Made by a program: the position numbers and the translations under genes. From assembly GCA_028274465.1 (NCBI GenBank), contig CM051455.1:90664871-90728870 (forward strand): 64,000 bases of DNA. Reading direction: 5' to 3'. The notes beneath the pieces are model-generated. The model had not been told where the DNA came from and did not search any database. It worked only from the letters and a program-made list of their open reading frames with translations. Source of the stretch: Plantago ovata (lineage: Eukaryota; Streptophyta; Magnoliopsida; Lamiales; Plantaginaceae). Below are positions 21,141 through 33,115 of this stretch, one piece after another. The number at the start of each line of letters is the position of its first letter. Position 1 is the stretch's first letter.

Positions 21141-21292
21141 TGTGTTGGTGTCGGAATATGTCCAACCCCCAAGGACGTCTAAGAGCGTACTAGGACGTCA
21201 TGGGCTGACCATGATAGAAGGGTCCGATCACCTGTCATCAGGGTCCGACCAGACAAAAGACTAGGCAAAATAACCTAAGTCCTTATGTGCGG
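21141..21292. other. Possible LTR-end fragment
   Basis: TGTTGGTGTCGGAATATGTC begins a GC-richer block in AT-rich DNA and resembles an LTR start, with GGACGT and GGGTCCGA motifs repeated. It is cut at 21293 by the next LTR. No partner was seen. Confidence 0.25.
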
Positions 21293-24060
21293 TGTAACGA
21301 CCCGTATTTTTTTATTATTTATTTTAATTATTTAATTATCTGAATAATTTATTTTATTTGGTAATTATTTATTTTATTTCCCGCGCAATAGAATTCTACT
21401 TTAGACTGCTCGCGTAGTAGTAGTTCGTTTTTTTTTTCAACCTTGGGCTAGCTAGCAACCTGATTATCATCTTGCTGGCCCAATTCTCGTGGCCCATTTG
21501 CAAACCCAATCAGCTGGCCCATATATTAACCCTAACCCTAAACCACCTACTTCTTTCCCCTCTTTCATTTTCATCTCTTTTCTTTCCCTCCCCTTCTCTT
21601 TCATGCAGCCACCACAATCTGTGAAGGAGAAAGAATATCACGGATCGATCATCACCATCTCATCTTCATCGTCTTCTCCTCCACCAAACTTAATCAATCG
21701 TCTCACAATCATCATCACCGGAAGCCGTGCTCTGATCCAGTTCCGCCCGGCCTTCTGTCCGCGCCGCCGCCCGCTCCGATCCGTTTCTGTCCCGTTCCAG
21801 ATCCGGTAAGGTTCGGTCTTGTTTGATAATTCGAATCTCGATTGAGATGATGTTTCAAATTCTCATTTTCGTTGATTTCTATCCGTGTTAGTGTCGTCCC
21901 GCTCCGGTTTTGCTCCGTTCTGTTCGTGAGCTTGCTTGACGGCGTCTGTTTGTTCCGCTCGGCCTCTGTATGTCCCGTCACGCGCCGCGCCAGTCCCTAG
22001 ATCCTTTCGGATCGCGAATACTTTCGGTAAGCACCATACGGTTTTGTCCTGTTTTGTGTTTGTTAGATTCAAATCTCAATTGAGATTTTTATTTCGAATT
22101 CTTAGTGTTAGCTACTTTTATTTCGTTTCAGTGTTGTTCCGTCTCGTTCCGATACCATTCCGCCCAGCTTCACCGTCGATTCTGTTCTGATCCACTCGAA
22201 TCGCTCAACTCCGGTTCTGTCTCCCTTGCACTGTCCCATTTCGGTTTCATTCCAGTCGGTGAGTGGGCTCGGCTCTGTTTTTGCGAATTCCAATTCGAAC
22301 CTTGAATTGAATCACGATTTTGATTCTGTTGTTTCCATATTGATTCGCAGCCTACTCCTTATCCCTGTTCGTTCGAAGGTAAATTTGAATCCTCTTGTTT
22401 TCATTTTTCGATTATTTTCTTTATGACAGTTTTACCCCTGCTGCCCTTGACCTCGAAACTGATCTGAGAACCGGGACTTAGGATATAGCTTGGAACGTGT
22501 AAATGTTGTTTGTGGACTGTTCGATCTTGACCATCTGAATGTTGACCAGTTTAGTTTGACCAGTGTTGATTGACCTGGACTTTGACCTAATTAGTTAAGA
22601 AATGTGGGGAATGATTTGTAAAGACTAAAACATGTCAGGACTGTTTTGGGATTTATGGAAAGTTAAAGGACCTTTTTGCAATTATGTTTGACCCTGTTGA
22701 CTGACTAAACTGGTTTAGGAGAGTTTCGATTTTTGGGAAGTGTTATGCTAATGTTCTGAAAAGTGTGGAGTTGATGTTTGATTTCTGAGGCTTGAGAGGT
22801 TTTTATGCGATTATTTTCTAAAGGGTAAATTGGTAATTTCATGTGCTTTGGACTAAACTGTTAAATCGGGTTTTCTGTTTGGGACTGTTTTGATATTACT
22901 GAAAGAGTGTTCACTAAAAGCTAGTGAATTGTTTTATGTCTCGGTAAAGTTACTAGTTGTCTTCTAGCTCAGTTGGTTAAGAGTTGTGTGACTAACTTAG
23001 AGGTCCAGAGTTCGAGCCCCTCCTTTGCCAATCCTTCACCGACCTTTTTATTTTCATTCGTTTAGCTTTCGTTCAAACTTCTAGTTAGTAACTAGATACT
23101 TTCTGTTTAGGTGCTCCGTCCGTTAGCTCTTAGTTCGCTGTGTTTTTGGTGGAGCATTGCTTGCAAGGCTTAAGGTGAGTGTTCACCCCTAAACTTATCT
23201 ATTTGCGAAAAACTGGAAGGCTACGTGACAATCTGTATCTATTACTATATATACTGTTTTAGTGTATGCTTCCGCGTAAAAGTAACTAAGTCCTAAGTAT
23301 GACTATTTACTTTCTTTGTTTATTGCTACTCTGTTCTGGATTAACATTTCTGCAGGAACACTTCACGGTGTTTGATTGTTCGTATCTGTTTGATCTATAT
23401 CTGTTCTGTTTGTTTCTGTGTGACCGGTCGATTAGGTCGTAACTAGGTAGACTTGGGTAGTAGAGGACTATTGAGTTTGCTTGGTTATTTCCTAGTCTAA
23501 TCCCATTTAGACGCGAGGCAGAAGTCGCTGAGGTCTATTAGGGTCGTAGGTTCTGTTTCCCCAAAGTACACGGGGGTTTATGTTTCTGTCCGGAGTTGTA
23601 TACCCTCTGGAGGGAGCTATAAGGGCTATTGGGAGTAGGAGCAATAAGGCGGGCTGCACCAAGGGACTTCGACTTATTTGTTCTGTTATCTGTTCTGTTT
23701 GTTATATTATCTGCTGAAAAGGATTTTGATTTAAAAAACTGTTTACTTTCTATTTGTTAACTTAGAACCTCACTGAGATCCTTTATCTCACGCACGCGAG
23801 TAGGATGCCAGCAACTGAGAGAAGGGCCTGGGGTGTCTTTGGGAATTTATTTGAAAATAAGAAGATGAAACTTTTCACTGTCTTCAATAGTTGTTATTCA
23901 TTTGATTTCTAAGTTACAGTTGGATATTTACTTGATCCTGTTAGCGCGGTGCGCGTCAAATATTATTATGGCATTTATTGCCGACCGTTGTTTTTAAAAT
24001 TATTTCGGATTTTTCTCTTTTCAAGAAATTATTTTGTTTTTAAAAACCGGTATCGTTACA
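21293..24060 (+). repeat. 5' LTR of chromovirus-like gypsy element
   Basis: Begins TGTAACGACCCG and ends GGTATCGTTACA, giving an 8-bp perfect inverted terminus. CATATATTAA near 21520 could be a TATA element. An internal tRNA-like block with A and B boxes lies at 22958-23032. Confidence 0.88.
22958..23032 (+). ncRNA. tRNA-like A/B-box segment inside gypsy LTR
   Basis: TAGCTCAGTTGG (22965-22976) is a perfect Pol III A box and GAGTTCGAGCC (23008-23018) is close to a B box, at tRNA spacing. The T-stem and acceptor stem do not pair well, so this is a tRNA relic or SINE-like piece, not a working tRNA. Confidence 0.5.
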
Positions 24061-24062
24061 GA

Positions 24063-24074
24063 TGGTATCAGAGC
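24063..24074 (+). promoter_or_regulatory. Primer binding site, initiator Met tRNA
   Basis: TGGTATCAGAGC two bases after the LTR end. Confidence 0.95.
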
Positions 24075-24924
24075 TTGAGTTCAAACTCAAGCTTGCTAGG
24101 ATAGGGTCTTCTGGCCTTTGGGGTGTGTGTGAGGGTCCAAGTCGTTGGATTCGATTGAGTAGTCTTCGTTCTGTCTCGTTTAAAGTTTGGTCTTCCGCAT
24201 TAACTCTGAACCGTCATGTTCGTCTGTTAACTGTCCTATTGTTCTGTCTTCCGTCTTCCGAAACTGTCTTGCTGTTCATCCTGTTTAACTTCTACTACGT
24301 TCACCAGATTACTATTGCTATTTCTTTCATTTTCGTTAAGCCGATTATATTATTTCATCTAAATGCATGAGTATTTGTTTAAAAGTGTGTACCATAATGC
24401 CATTCGATGCATGTTTTAAGGTTTAAACACTTATATATGGATTTATTTTACTTGTTGAAGTTCATACATGATCTTGCTTGGTTCTGTCATACAGTAATCT
24501 GTTGTTTAACCAAAGTCGACATAAATCACTGGCAGGCGACCGACTGTTTGAGTGATTCGTGTTAACCGAGGTCAAATGACTGATCACTTTATGAGAGAAC
24601 GCTTTTATTGCATGCTTAATGTTTACGAATCTTTTCTACAACATATGAATTTGCTACTTATGCTTTATCATTGCTTCTTCAATTTATGTCTGCCTTGCAT
24701 GCTAGGTTAGACACACTCGAGGATTTACTTATTGATAAGTTACTACCTTACTAATGACTCCCTAATTTGATTTTGACCTTTAGTAATCTTGTTTACTTTT
24801 ACGCGTCTCATGTTCATCACGTTAGTTTGACCTTAAGTTTATGCCTTAGCTCTCGTTACGCCTTAGGACAGTCTCACTCGAAGACGATGAACGACGTTAC
24901 TTACCTTAGACTAATTGCGGTAGG

Positions 24925-25392
24925 ATGGCTCCAAGGATCAACAACACCAACAACGGCAACAACCACACCGCCAATGATGCTATTGCACAAGAATTGATGC
25001 AACAGAAGGTCGCAGCTTCAAATGCCTCCCGCCAAGTAGCAAGTGCGATCGCGCCGTCAATTATGCCACATCAAGAAACCCTAACGTTGTCGGCAGCTGA
25101 GAGGTTCACTCGTTTCCACCCGGAAAGGTTTGAAGGATCACCCCACTCAAGGAAAGTTGAAGTGTGGATTGAGGGCATCGAGGATTTGTTTAGTATCTTG
25201 CACACCAACGCTGCACAAATGGTGGAGCTTGCAGTGTTTCAGCTCGATGGACTAGCACGCCGTTGGTCGGTCACCGTTGATGCACGATGGAGGAGAGAAG
25301 GAAAACCTCACACATGGGAGAATTTCGTGACGGAATTAGTGAGTTTGAAAGGTTGAGGCAAGGGAAGATGACGGTGTCCGAGTATGAACTTA
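24925..25392 (+). pseudogene. Gypsy gag, N-terminal fragment
   Basis: Starts MAPRINNTNNGNN, then a Gln/Ala-rich stretch and the gag core with RFHPERFEGSPH, VEVWIEGIEDLF and LDGLARRWSVTV, typical of chromovirus capsid. After about residue 140 the frame shifts by one base (near 25345), and the continuation ERLRQGKMTVSEYE runs to the copia insertion at 25393. Gag would form the particle; this copy is broken. Confidence 0.85.
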
Positions 25393-25567
25393 TGTTAGGA
25401 AACTTGTAATTTTGATGAGCAATTAACCATGCTAAATTAAGAACAGTCCAGTAACTAGTACTCTTAAGGTCCATAGGAATTTAGAATTTTAAGGACATTG
25501 TAAAAGAGGAACGTTTGCTGATGACTTAGTTAGGTATTAGATAAGTTATTTCTTTTGTGTATGACGT

Positions 25568-25690
25568 ATTTTATTTTCTGAGAAGAAAATAATTTATTGA
25601 CACTTTAGCATCTGATGTATTTTATTTTCTAAAAAGAAAATATCTTATTGATGCTTAGCTTTAATGAATCTTATTTTCTGAAAAGAAAAT
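25568..25690. repeat. Three tandem AT hairpins in copia LTR
   Basis: TTATTTTCT, two to four bases and AGAAAATA occur at about 25570, 25621 and 25671, each able to form a 7-9 bp stem, with a spacing of about 51 bp. Confidence 0.75.
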
Positions 25691-26139
25691 GACCAATTGA
25701 AGCATTTGCTGAAGATATATTTTGTTTATTACAAACAAATTATTGAAGCAAATAAGAAACCGGTCAGAATCTTGAAGACTTGAAGCCTTGAAGATTGCTG
25801 AAGACTGGTAAGGCACGTGTTTACTCAGAAAGTGGAATCTTCAGCAACAGCATTGCATAAGTGAAAATCTGAAAGACAAAGTAGGTTGTGCTTACTGAAA
25901 CTGAGACTGAACACTTGCTGATAAACATATGTGACCTCTTGCTGAATGTACGAGAATTTGCGCTCCAATGTTACTGTTTGAATTCTATTCAAATGTGCAT
26001 TTAATGCAAAGCTTACACGCAAAGGACATGAAGACTAGAAGACAAACAAAGTCGCTGCTGAAAGTACAAAAGCAAGATAGTGACATGTTAAGGAACAAAA
26101 GCCTTAGGATTTGAAATTCAAACGGCTCCTTAATTTCAC

Positions 26140-26147
26140 TATAAATA
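26140..26147 (+). promoter_or_regulatory. Copia LTR TATA box
   Basis: CACTATAAATAGAGG lies about 915 bp before the LTR end, in a position suited to the U3/R border. Confidence 0.65.
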
Positions 26148-27058
26148 GAGGTCATCCGGCAAAGAGTTGAAGTGTGTCAACAACGTGATCAAACTCTGAC
26201 TTGTGCTTAAAACTCACAAACCTTCAATCACTCTTACTGCCATTGATCCGTTCCAAGACTTAAAGTTTGAAAAAGCTACTTGTGAAGAAGTAGAACAAAC
26301 TCGGCTAAGAAATTAGTTTAGTGTTCTTTCTTTCGAACAAGAACAAGTCTTGACACCAGAAACAATCAAACTTGTTTACTGCAAAGTATTCCAAGTTGTG
26401 TTTCTTAGATTACTTGTTGTAACTGAATAAGTTATAAGTTATAATTAAGTCATCTCACCCCAAAACTCTCTAACTGAAAATACACCCTTTCAGGCGTGAT
26501 ATTCAGGGGGAAATTAATCGAGCATAGTTTTGCTGATTAAAAGTACCAAGTTTGGTGGAGAACAAGGCTGAGTTCTCTAGTTTAGGTTGGAGACAAAGCA
26601 AGTGTGCTTTGGTTTCTGTTGAATCGCTTTAGATAGGAGATTGTAAGGAACCTCAATCATATCTTAGTGGATTCAGTCCTAGAAAGGACAAAGTGGATTA
26701 GTTGAGAGATTACGCCACTCTCAGATACCACTATAAAAGCGTTTGTGTGATTTACTTACTGCATTTAGCTTTCAGCAAATTATATCTGTTTGTACACAGT
26801 CACTCACTTCACTTGCTGAAAACTCTTTACTTGCTGAAAGAGCACTTATTGTTTCAAAGACTTCCGCTCTCTGATTTCAAGTATCAGCAAACCAGGCTAT
26901 TGTAAAGTAACTTACGCTTGCTGAGAAAGTTAAGTATCAGCAACCTCATTACTGAAAAGTAATAAGTACTTGCTGAGAAAGTTTTTAAACGACGAAAGTT
27001 TGAAAGACTATTCACCCCCCCCCCTAGTCTTTTCTTGTTGTTTAAAGGGACCAACAAG

Positions 27059-27070
27059 TGGTATCAGAGC
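27059..27070 (+). promoter_or_regulatory. Primer binding site, initiator Met tRNA
   Basis: TGGTATCAGAGC two bases after the LTR end at 27056. Confidence 0.95.
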
Positions 27071-27168
27071 AGGAGGTTCTTTAGCCTTCTGCACTGAACC
27101 TAGATCCCCTTAAGTGCTTTCCGTAAATCACTCTCACTTGATCAGTTTGGTAGTGCTTTGCTGACAGG

Positions 27169-28341
27169 ATGTCTTTAGGAGATGCTCCCTTGCTGAAGCT
27201 GGAAAATTACGAGAAATGGCGAAACAACATGATGTTACATCTTGAGGCCATTAGTGATGAGATGGTAACCGTCATTAATGATGGACCTATCAAGATCACT
27301 AAGATTGAAAGGAGTTTCCCTCACAAGACCACTGAAGCTGGGAAGGAAACCATCCTTGGCGAACCATCAGATACTGTTGTGCCAAAACCAAGAGAGGAAT
27401 GGACTTCTGACGAAGCTAAGAGATTCCGTCTTGATGGCCAAGCAAGAAACATCATCATCAGATCAACTCCGGATACCATACAGTGCAAACTGTGGGGTGC
27501 TAAGACTGCAAAGGAAGCTTGGAAAATGGTTCAAGATCTTTGTGCTGGATCTGACAAGACCAAGGAAAACAAACTTGAAGTACTTAAATTAAAGTTTCAA
27601 AACTTTAAGCACGGTGCTAACGAGTCACTGGAAGACTTGGACTTCAGATTCACAACTCTTGTTAGTGAAATGGCAGTGCTGGGTGTTGGAAATCTTTATT
27701 CAGATTCTGAGAAAGTGAAAACTATCATCAGAAGTTTGAATCAAGAATGGATCCATACTCAGAATTTCTATTATAATCAAGGAATGCCTGACATTACAAC
27801 AACAGAGTTGTTCTCTCATCTTGCTACTGTCAATTATGAGACAAAGCAAAGAGAAAATGTGTTTGCTGAAAAATCGCAAAACATTGCTCTTGATGCGAAG
27901 CCGTCATCTTCTGAAAAGAAGAATGATAAAGAGCCTGCTGATGAAAATGCTTTATCTGTTAAAAACATGAAGAAGTTCATCAGTAAGGAACTTGAAAGGC
28001 GAAAAGCAAAAGAGAAGCTGAAAAAACATCTTGGTAACAACTACCATAAGTACAAGAATGATACTAGCTCGCTGAACAAGCAAGCTCAGCAAGCTACATC
28101 ATTAGAAGAACCAGCAGTTGGAAATGATCTATGTTTTTACTGCAAAAAGCCTGGACACTTCAAAGCTAATTGTCCTTTACTGAAAGGCAAATCTGCTGAA
28201 AAGAAGAAGAAGTTCAAAAGAGCTTTCATTGCTGAAGAAAAGAAGAAGCTTCAAGCAAAAATCAATGCATTGTGTATTGATACAAGCTCCGAAGACAGTG
28301 AGGATGAAAGTTCAGACACCGACGATAAGAAGCCACTCTAG
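27169..28341 (+). pseudogene. Copia gag (capsid and nucleocapsid)
   Basis: 390 codons from MSLGDAPLLKLENYEKW. The middle carries the UBN2-type copia capsid region (TAKEAWKMVQDLCAGSDKTK, then NFKHGANESLEDL). The nucleocapsid zinc knuckle CFYCKKPGHFKANC (CX2CX4HX4C) is near residue 325. It forms the virus-like particle and binds RNA. A stop at 28339, apparently from a one- or two-base change, separates it from the downstream spacer, so the gag-pol frame is broken. Confidence 0.85.
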
Positions 28342-28343
28342 AC

Positions 28344-29588
28344 GTGGAGATTGGCAAAGAAGTGTGTGGAATAGCTATGGAAGCTTATCCAGATGTGTCG
28401 AACTACGAATTCTGCCTCATGGCCGGTCAGGTAAATAACTCTACCTCTGACTCAGAATCAGAAAGTGAAGATGAGATTGACCTTGACAAGATTCAAGGAG
28501 AAATCGAAAGATTTGAGAAAACTCTCAGCAAACAGCAAGAGAAACTTCAACTTGCTGAAACTCTGACCAAGCAAACTACTGAAAAGTATGTCTTGGTGAA
28601 GGAAGAGACAGAAGAAAAGGATGCTGAAATAAGGCGTCTTAAGAAGTTAATTGCTGAGGCTGCAGAGAAAAATTCTCAAATGGCATTAGAATTGGAAGAG
28701 TATCAGTCCTCAATTCTAAAGTTACTTGCTGAAATCCAAGAAATGAAAAAGATGAAAATCAATTTCAAATCCTATGTGGAAGCAAGTAATACGCTGACTG
28801 AACTAAACTCTTACTTGAGAGATCCATCTCAGAAAGAAGGTTTAGGAGCAACGTGTGAAGGTGATAACGTAGAAATCTTGAGAAAAGATAAATCACCTAT
28901 CTCCTTTGTACGTGCTACTAATAGTAGTCCTCCAGTAATCTATCAGTTTGGTCAAACTAAGGTTGCTGAAACATGCAATCAAGTACCTATGACCATAAAG
29001 CCGGCTGTTGCTACTCAAAGTAACAAGACTTTAAAAGGAAAACAGGTTGCTGAGAAGCAAACTGGAAAGAAAAAGAATGCCGTGAAGCATTCTGCCAAAC
29101 AAGTTGCTGAAAAGCAAGTTGTTAAGACTAAAGGCAAGATTACCAAAAGTAATCAGAAGTCCTTTGCTGACAAACCTGAATCAAGTAAGGTTGCTGAAGC
29201 TAAAGCTCAGCATTCTCCAAAGAGTGGACTCGGTTTCAAAACCAAGCAAAGTCAACTCTTTCATGAGTATAAGCAAAGTCAGCAAAGATACTTCAAAGAG
29301 ATGAAGAAAACCAAGCCTAAGAGTTCTGAAAAGACTCCCAATGCTAGGACTAGAAGGAACCTTGCTAGAAAAGAACTTACTGAAAAGTATGTTCAGCAAA
29401 AAGGTCAACAGAGCAAGACACCACATCAGAAAGTGGATTTGACCAGCACAAGTCAAAAGTCTTTCAGCTCAAATCCTCATAGTTCCTCAGCAAGTAGAAA
29501 ACAAGTCAGAGTTGAAAAACTTCAGACTTGGGTTTCCACTGGACGCATTCTTGAACATGTTAATGGACATCCATCATTGGATAATTAA
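28344..29588 (+). pseudogene. Copia gag-pol charged spacer with coiled coil
   Basis: About 414 codons. Residues 45-150 form an acidic coiled coil (KTLSKQQEKLQLAETLTKQ region); the second half is Lys/Ser/Gln-rich with repeated VAEKQ. There is no enzymatic motif. Sireviruses have such an extended gag C-terminus, in some cases reported to bind host dynein light chain; I see no proof of that here. It is separated from the gag and protease frames by breaks at both ends. Confidence 0.7.
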
Positions 29589-29593
29589 CTTGT

Positions 29594-30706
29594 TTGCTCT
29601 TGATTGTGCAGACTGCAGCCACGGAGACAAACGATGCAATCTGGCACTTTGATAGTGGTTATGGAAAGCAGATGACGGGCAACAAGAATAACCTTATAAA
29701 CTATAGACGGTGGTCTAAAGGTCCAACAATAAGGTTTGTTGGTGGAGGCTCTGGATCTACAAAAGGCTATGGTGATGTGAAGTTGGGATGCATAACCATT
29801 TCTGGAGTTCTTTATGTCAAAAATCTTAAGTTTAACCTTTTCAGCATGAGTCAATTTGCTGTCAAAGGATACTTCATCGAAATTAAAAGTGATGAATGTA
29901 AACTTGTATATTTTGAGACTAAAAAGGTTATAATGATTGCAAGAAGATCAGGAGGCTTGTACACCGTTGATTGGTCTTCAACAAACGTTGAAAAATGCCT
30001 TGTCTCAGATCATGATTGCCTTGCTGAAAAAGCATGGTTATGGCATAAACGAACAAGTCATCTAAACTTCAAGACGCTGAATAAGCTGTCTAAAAAGTCA
30101 CTTGTAGTTGGATTACCTAGGGTTACTTTTAAGAAGGATGGTGTTTGCAATGCATGTCAGCAAGGAAAGCAAACCAAATCTTCTTTCAAGAACAAGGCAG
30201 TACCGTCAACTACAAAACCTTTACATCTCTTACACATGGACTTGTTTGAATCTTCTTCAGCAAGCTATGCTGGTAAGAAGTATGGTCTAGTCGTGGTAGA
30301 TGACTATTCAAGATTCACTTGGGTAGTGTTCATCAAGCACAAATCTGAAACCAAGACTGAAATACCTAACTTGTTGAATAAGCTTGAAGTCATGAAAAAT
30401 GACAAGGTAAGAGTCATAAGGACAGACCATGGTACTGAGTTTGTAAACCAGTACATAACTGAATATTGTACCTCCAAAGGTATTCAACATCAGTTATCCT
30501 CAGTAAGGACACCACAGCAAAACGGTGTTGCTGAACGGAAGAATCGTACCCTGAAAGAAGCCGCAAGAACAATGCTTGCTGACACTGAAATAAGTGAGGC
30601 TTACTGGGTTGAAGTGATTAATACCGCCTGCTATACTCAGAATAGATGTTTGATTACTAAGGAATACAACAAAACTCCTTATGATGTTTGTTGGAAGACC
30701 TCCTAA
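29594..30706 (+). pseudogene. Copia protease and integrase
   Basis: The protease motif WHFDSG near residue 18 keeps the catalytic DSG, although the following CSxHMTG has become YGKQMTG. The integrase has an H..H..CNAC zinc finger near 150-195 and a DDE core with HMDLFE, IRTDHGTEF and QNGVAERKNRT, all three acidic residues in place. It inserts element cDNA. The frame breaks at about 30690, just before the FVGRPPNI segment, so the enzyme's C-terminal part is out of frame. Confidence 0.87.
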
Positions 30707-31361
30707 CATCACTCATCTAAGAGTATTTGGTTGCAAGTGTTTCGTTCTTAACAATGGTAGAGAATACCTAAGAACATTTCAACCAAAAGCAGACGAAGCG
30801 ATATTTCTTGGCTACTCCTTGCATAGTAAAGCTTATAGAGTTTACAACAAAAAGGCACAAAAGATTGAAGAATCTGTGCATGTTGTATTCTACGAAAAGT
30901 CACAAGGTGTGCCTGCTGAAGAAGAGATATCAGAATGTATGAAAAAGCTAATCATACATGAGCAAAGAACTGAATCTGACGCTAGGCAAATCAAGTCAAT
31001 TGAACTAAATTATGATTCTGACAATGACTCTCCTCCCCCGAGTCATGACAAGATAAATATAGTTCACGACAAAGAATTTCCAGCAAAAGATGCGGTTGCT
31101 CCGGAAGTTGATGAAATTACGCAATCTCCAGTGCCTGCTGATGAAATACCTCAATCCAGCAATGCTGAACAAGCAGTTGCTGACGAACAAATCTTAACAG
31201 AGACACAAATTCCCAGTAGTACTGAACAAGTACATACTAATTTCCAGCAAAAGATGCGGTTGCTCCGGAAGTTGATGAAATTACGCAATCTCCAGTGCCT
31301 GCTGATGAAATACCTCAATCCAGCAATGCTGAACAAGCAGTTGCTGACGAACAAATCTTAA
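30681..31361 (+). pseudogene. Copia integrase C-terminal part and linker
   Basis: NITHLRVFGCKCFVLNNG and AIFLGYSLHSKAYRVYN are the conserved end of copia integrase before the RT. A Glu/Pro/Ala-rich linker follows and is duplicated (31077-31240 and 31241-31404, 164 bp), which throws the RT into another frame. Confidence 0.85.
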
Positions 31362-31404
31362 CAGAGACACAAATTCCCAGTAGTACTGAACAAGTACATA
31401 CTGA
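31077..31404. repeat. 164-bp tandem duplication in copia pol
   Basis: TTTCCAGCAAAAGATGCGGT starts both units, at 31077 and 31241. The units are nearly identical. 164 is not a multiple of three, so the event itself breaks the polyprotein. Confidence 0.92.
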
Positions 31405-31411
31405 AGAGTCA

Positions 31412-32443
31412 CATGCTGATGAGCAAACATATCCTGATCCAACAACCAGGAAACCTGTTAATAAATGGATTAGAGATCATCCCTCTACGGATATGATTGG
31501 CGATATTAATAAACGCCAAGTGACTAGATCCAAAGCTACTCAAGGACGTGCTGAAGAAGCAACTGTCGTAGAAGTAGAATCTCTATTCTCTTGCTTTGTA
31601 TCAGAAATTGAACCTAAAACCATAGAAGAAGCTTTGAAGCATTCTGAATGGATAAAGGCAATGCAAGAAGAATTGGATCAATTTGAAAGAAACAAAGTCT
31701 GGAAACTTGTACCACTTGCTGAAGATAAGAAAGCTATTGGTACAAAGTGGGTGTTCAGAAACAAGCTGAGCGAGTCTGGTGAAGTAACAAGAAACAAAGC
31801 ACGCTTAGTTGCTCAAGGTTACTGTCAGACTGAAGGATTGGACTATGATGAGTCTTATGCTCCAGTTGCAAGATTGGATGCAATTAGGCTTTTCTTGGCC
31901 TTTGCTGCTCACAATGACTTCATTGTTTACCAAATGGATGTTAAGAGTGAATTCATAAATGGTGAACTTGCTGAAGAAGTCTACCTAGAACAACCCCCTG
32001 GCTTTGAACTTCCCTCAGAAATCAAGATGGTATACAAGCTTCAGAAAGCTGTATATGGTCTAAAGCAAGCACCAAGAGCATGGTATGATACCTTGGCTAA
32101 GTTCTTGCTGGAAAATGGTTTCAAGAAAGGTGAAGTTGACAAAACTCTTTTTACCATGAACCATGATGGTAAATTAATCTTAGTTCAAATTTATGTGGAT
32201 GACATAATTTTTGGATCTAAGGACAAGCAACTTTGTGATGATTTTGCCAAACTCATGACTAATAAGTTTGAAATGAGTATGATGGGAAAATTGAATTATT
32301 TCCTAGGGTTGCAAGTCAAGCAACTCAAAGATGGAATATTCATAAATCAAGCAAAGTCTGCGAAAGAAATGCTCATAAAGTTTAGGATCAAAGAGGATGA
32401 GAAACCTGAAAAGATCCCTATGAGTGTTGGACAAAAGTGTTGA
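31412..32443 (+). pseudogene. Copia reverse transcriptase
   Basis: Contains [19 protein letters not shown], the [14 protein letters not shown] block, [35 protein letters not shown] and the catalytic YVDDIIFG in that order. It lies downstream of the 164-bp duplication. A one-base change near 32440 moves the continuation into another frame. It copies element RNA into DNA. Confidence 0.9.
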
Positions 32444-33115
32444 AGAACACAAGTATAGGAAGCTCATTGGTTCCTTGTTGTATCTAACAGCAAGTAGACC
32501 TGACATTCAGTATGTTGTTTGTGTGTGTGCAAGATTCCAATCTGATCCAAGAGAATCACACTACAAAAAGGCAATTAAAATACTGAAATATGTTAAAGGT
32601 ACAGTCAATGTTGGATTATGGTATCCTAAAGATTCTGGACTTGAATTGGTTGGCTATTCTGATGCTGATCATGGTGGATCAACTCTTGATAGAAAAAGTA
32701 CCTCTGGAACTTGTCAGTTTTTCGGTACTAAATTAATATCATGGTTCAGCAAGAAGCAAACGTGTGTCGCCAATTCATCTACTGAGTCTGAATACATTGC
32801 AGCTGGTTGTTGCACAGCTCAAATCCTATGGATTCAGCAACAATTAAGAGATTATGGTATTTCTGCAAAGAAAACACCAATCTTTGTGATAATACAAGTG
32901 CTATTGCAATTACGCAAAATCCTAAGTTTCACTCTAGGACCAAGAACATTGATATTAGACATCATTTCATTAGAGATCATGTAGAAAAAGGTGATATTGA
33001 GGTTGTGAAAGTAGGTACTGAACATCAGCTTGCTGACATCTTTACCAAGCCCCTACCGGATAATAGGTTCGCAATGCTAAGGTATAACCTTGGATTGATT
33101 GAACTACCTCAATAA
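32424..33115 (+). pseudogene. Copia RNase H
   Basis: KLIGSLLYLTASRPDI, GYSDADHGGSTLDRKSTSG, NSSTESEYIA and, after a frame break near 32880, HHFIRDHVEKGDIEV and LADIFTKPL. The catalytic Asp and Glu positions are present. It ends at a stop at 33113. Confidence 0.88.

Larger units (their letters stand above)
21293..25392 (+). mobile_element. Ty3/gypsy chromovirus-like element, 5' part only
   Basis: A 2768-bp LTR (21293-24060), perfect TGTAACGA...TCGTTACA ends, an initiator-Met primer site two bases downstream and the start of gag. The long LTR, Met-tRNA primer and gag type fit the Tekay/Del group of chromoviruses. The element is cut inside gag by the copia LTR at 25393; its pol and 3' LTR are not in the window. 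Confidence 0.85.
25393..27056 (+). repeat. Copia 5' LTR
   Basis: 1664 bp, TGTTAGGAAACTTG to GGGACCAACA. It contains three AT-rich hairpins near its start, a TATA box at 26140 and a run of C's near 27016-27025. Confidence 0.88.

Noticed and set aside
21489..22426. Open frames in the gypsy LTR
   Set aside because: They are confined to LTR sequence rich in TCCGTTC-type repeats and are not conserved as protein families I know.
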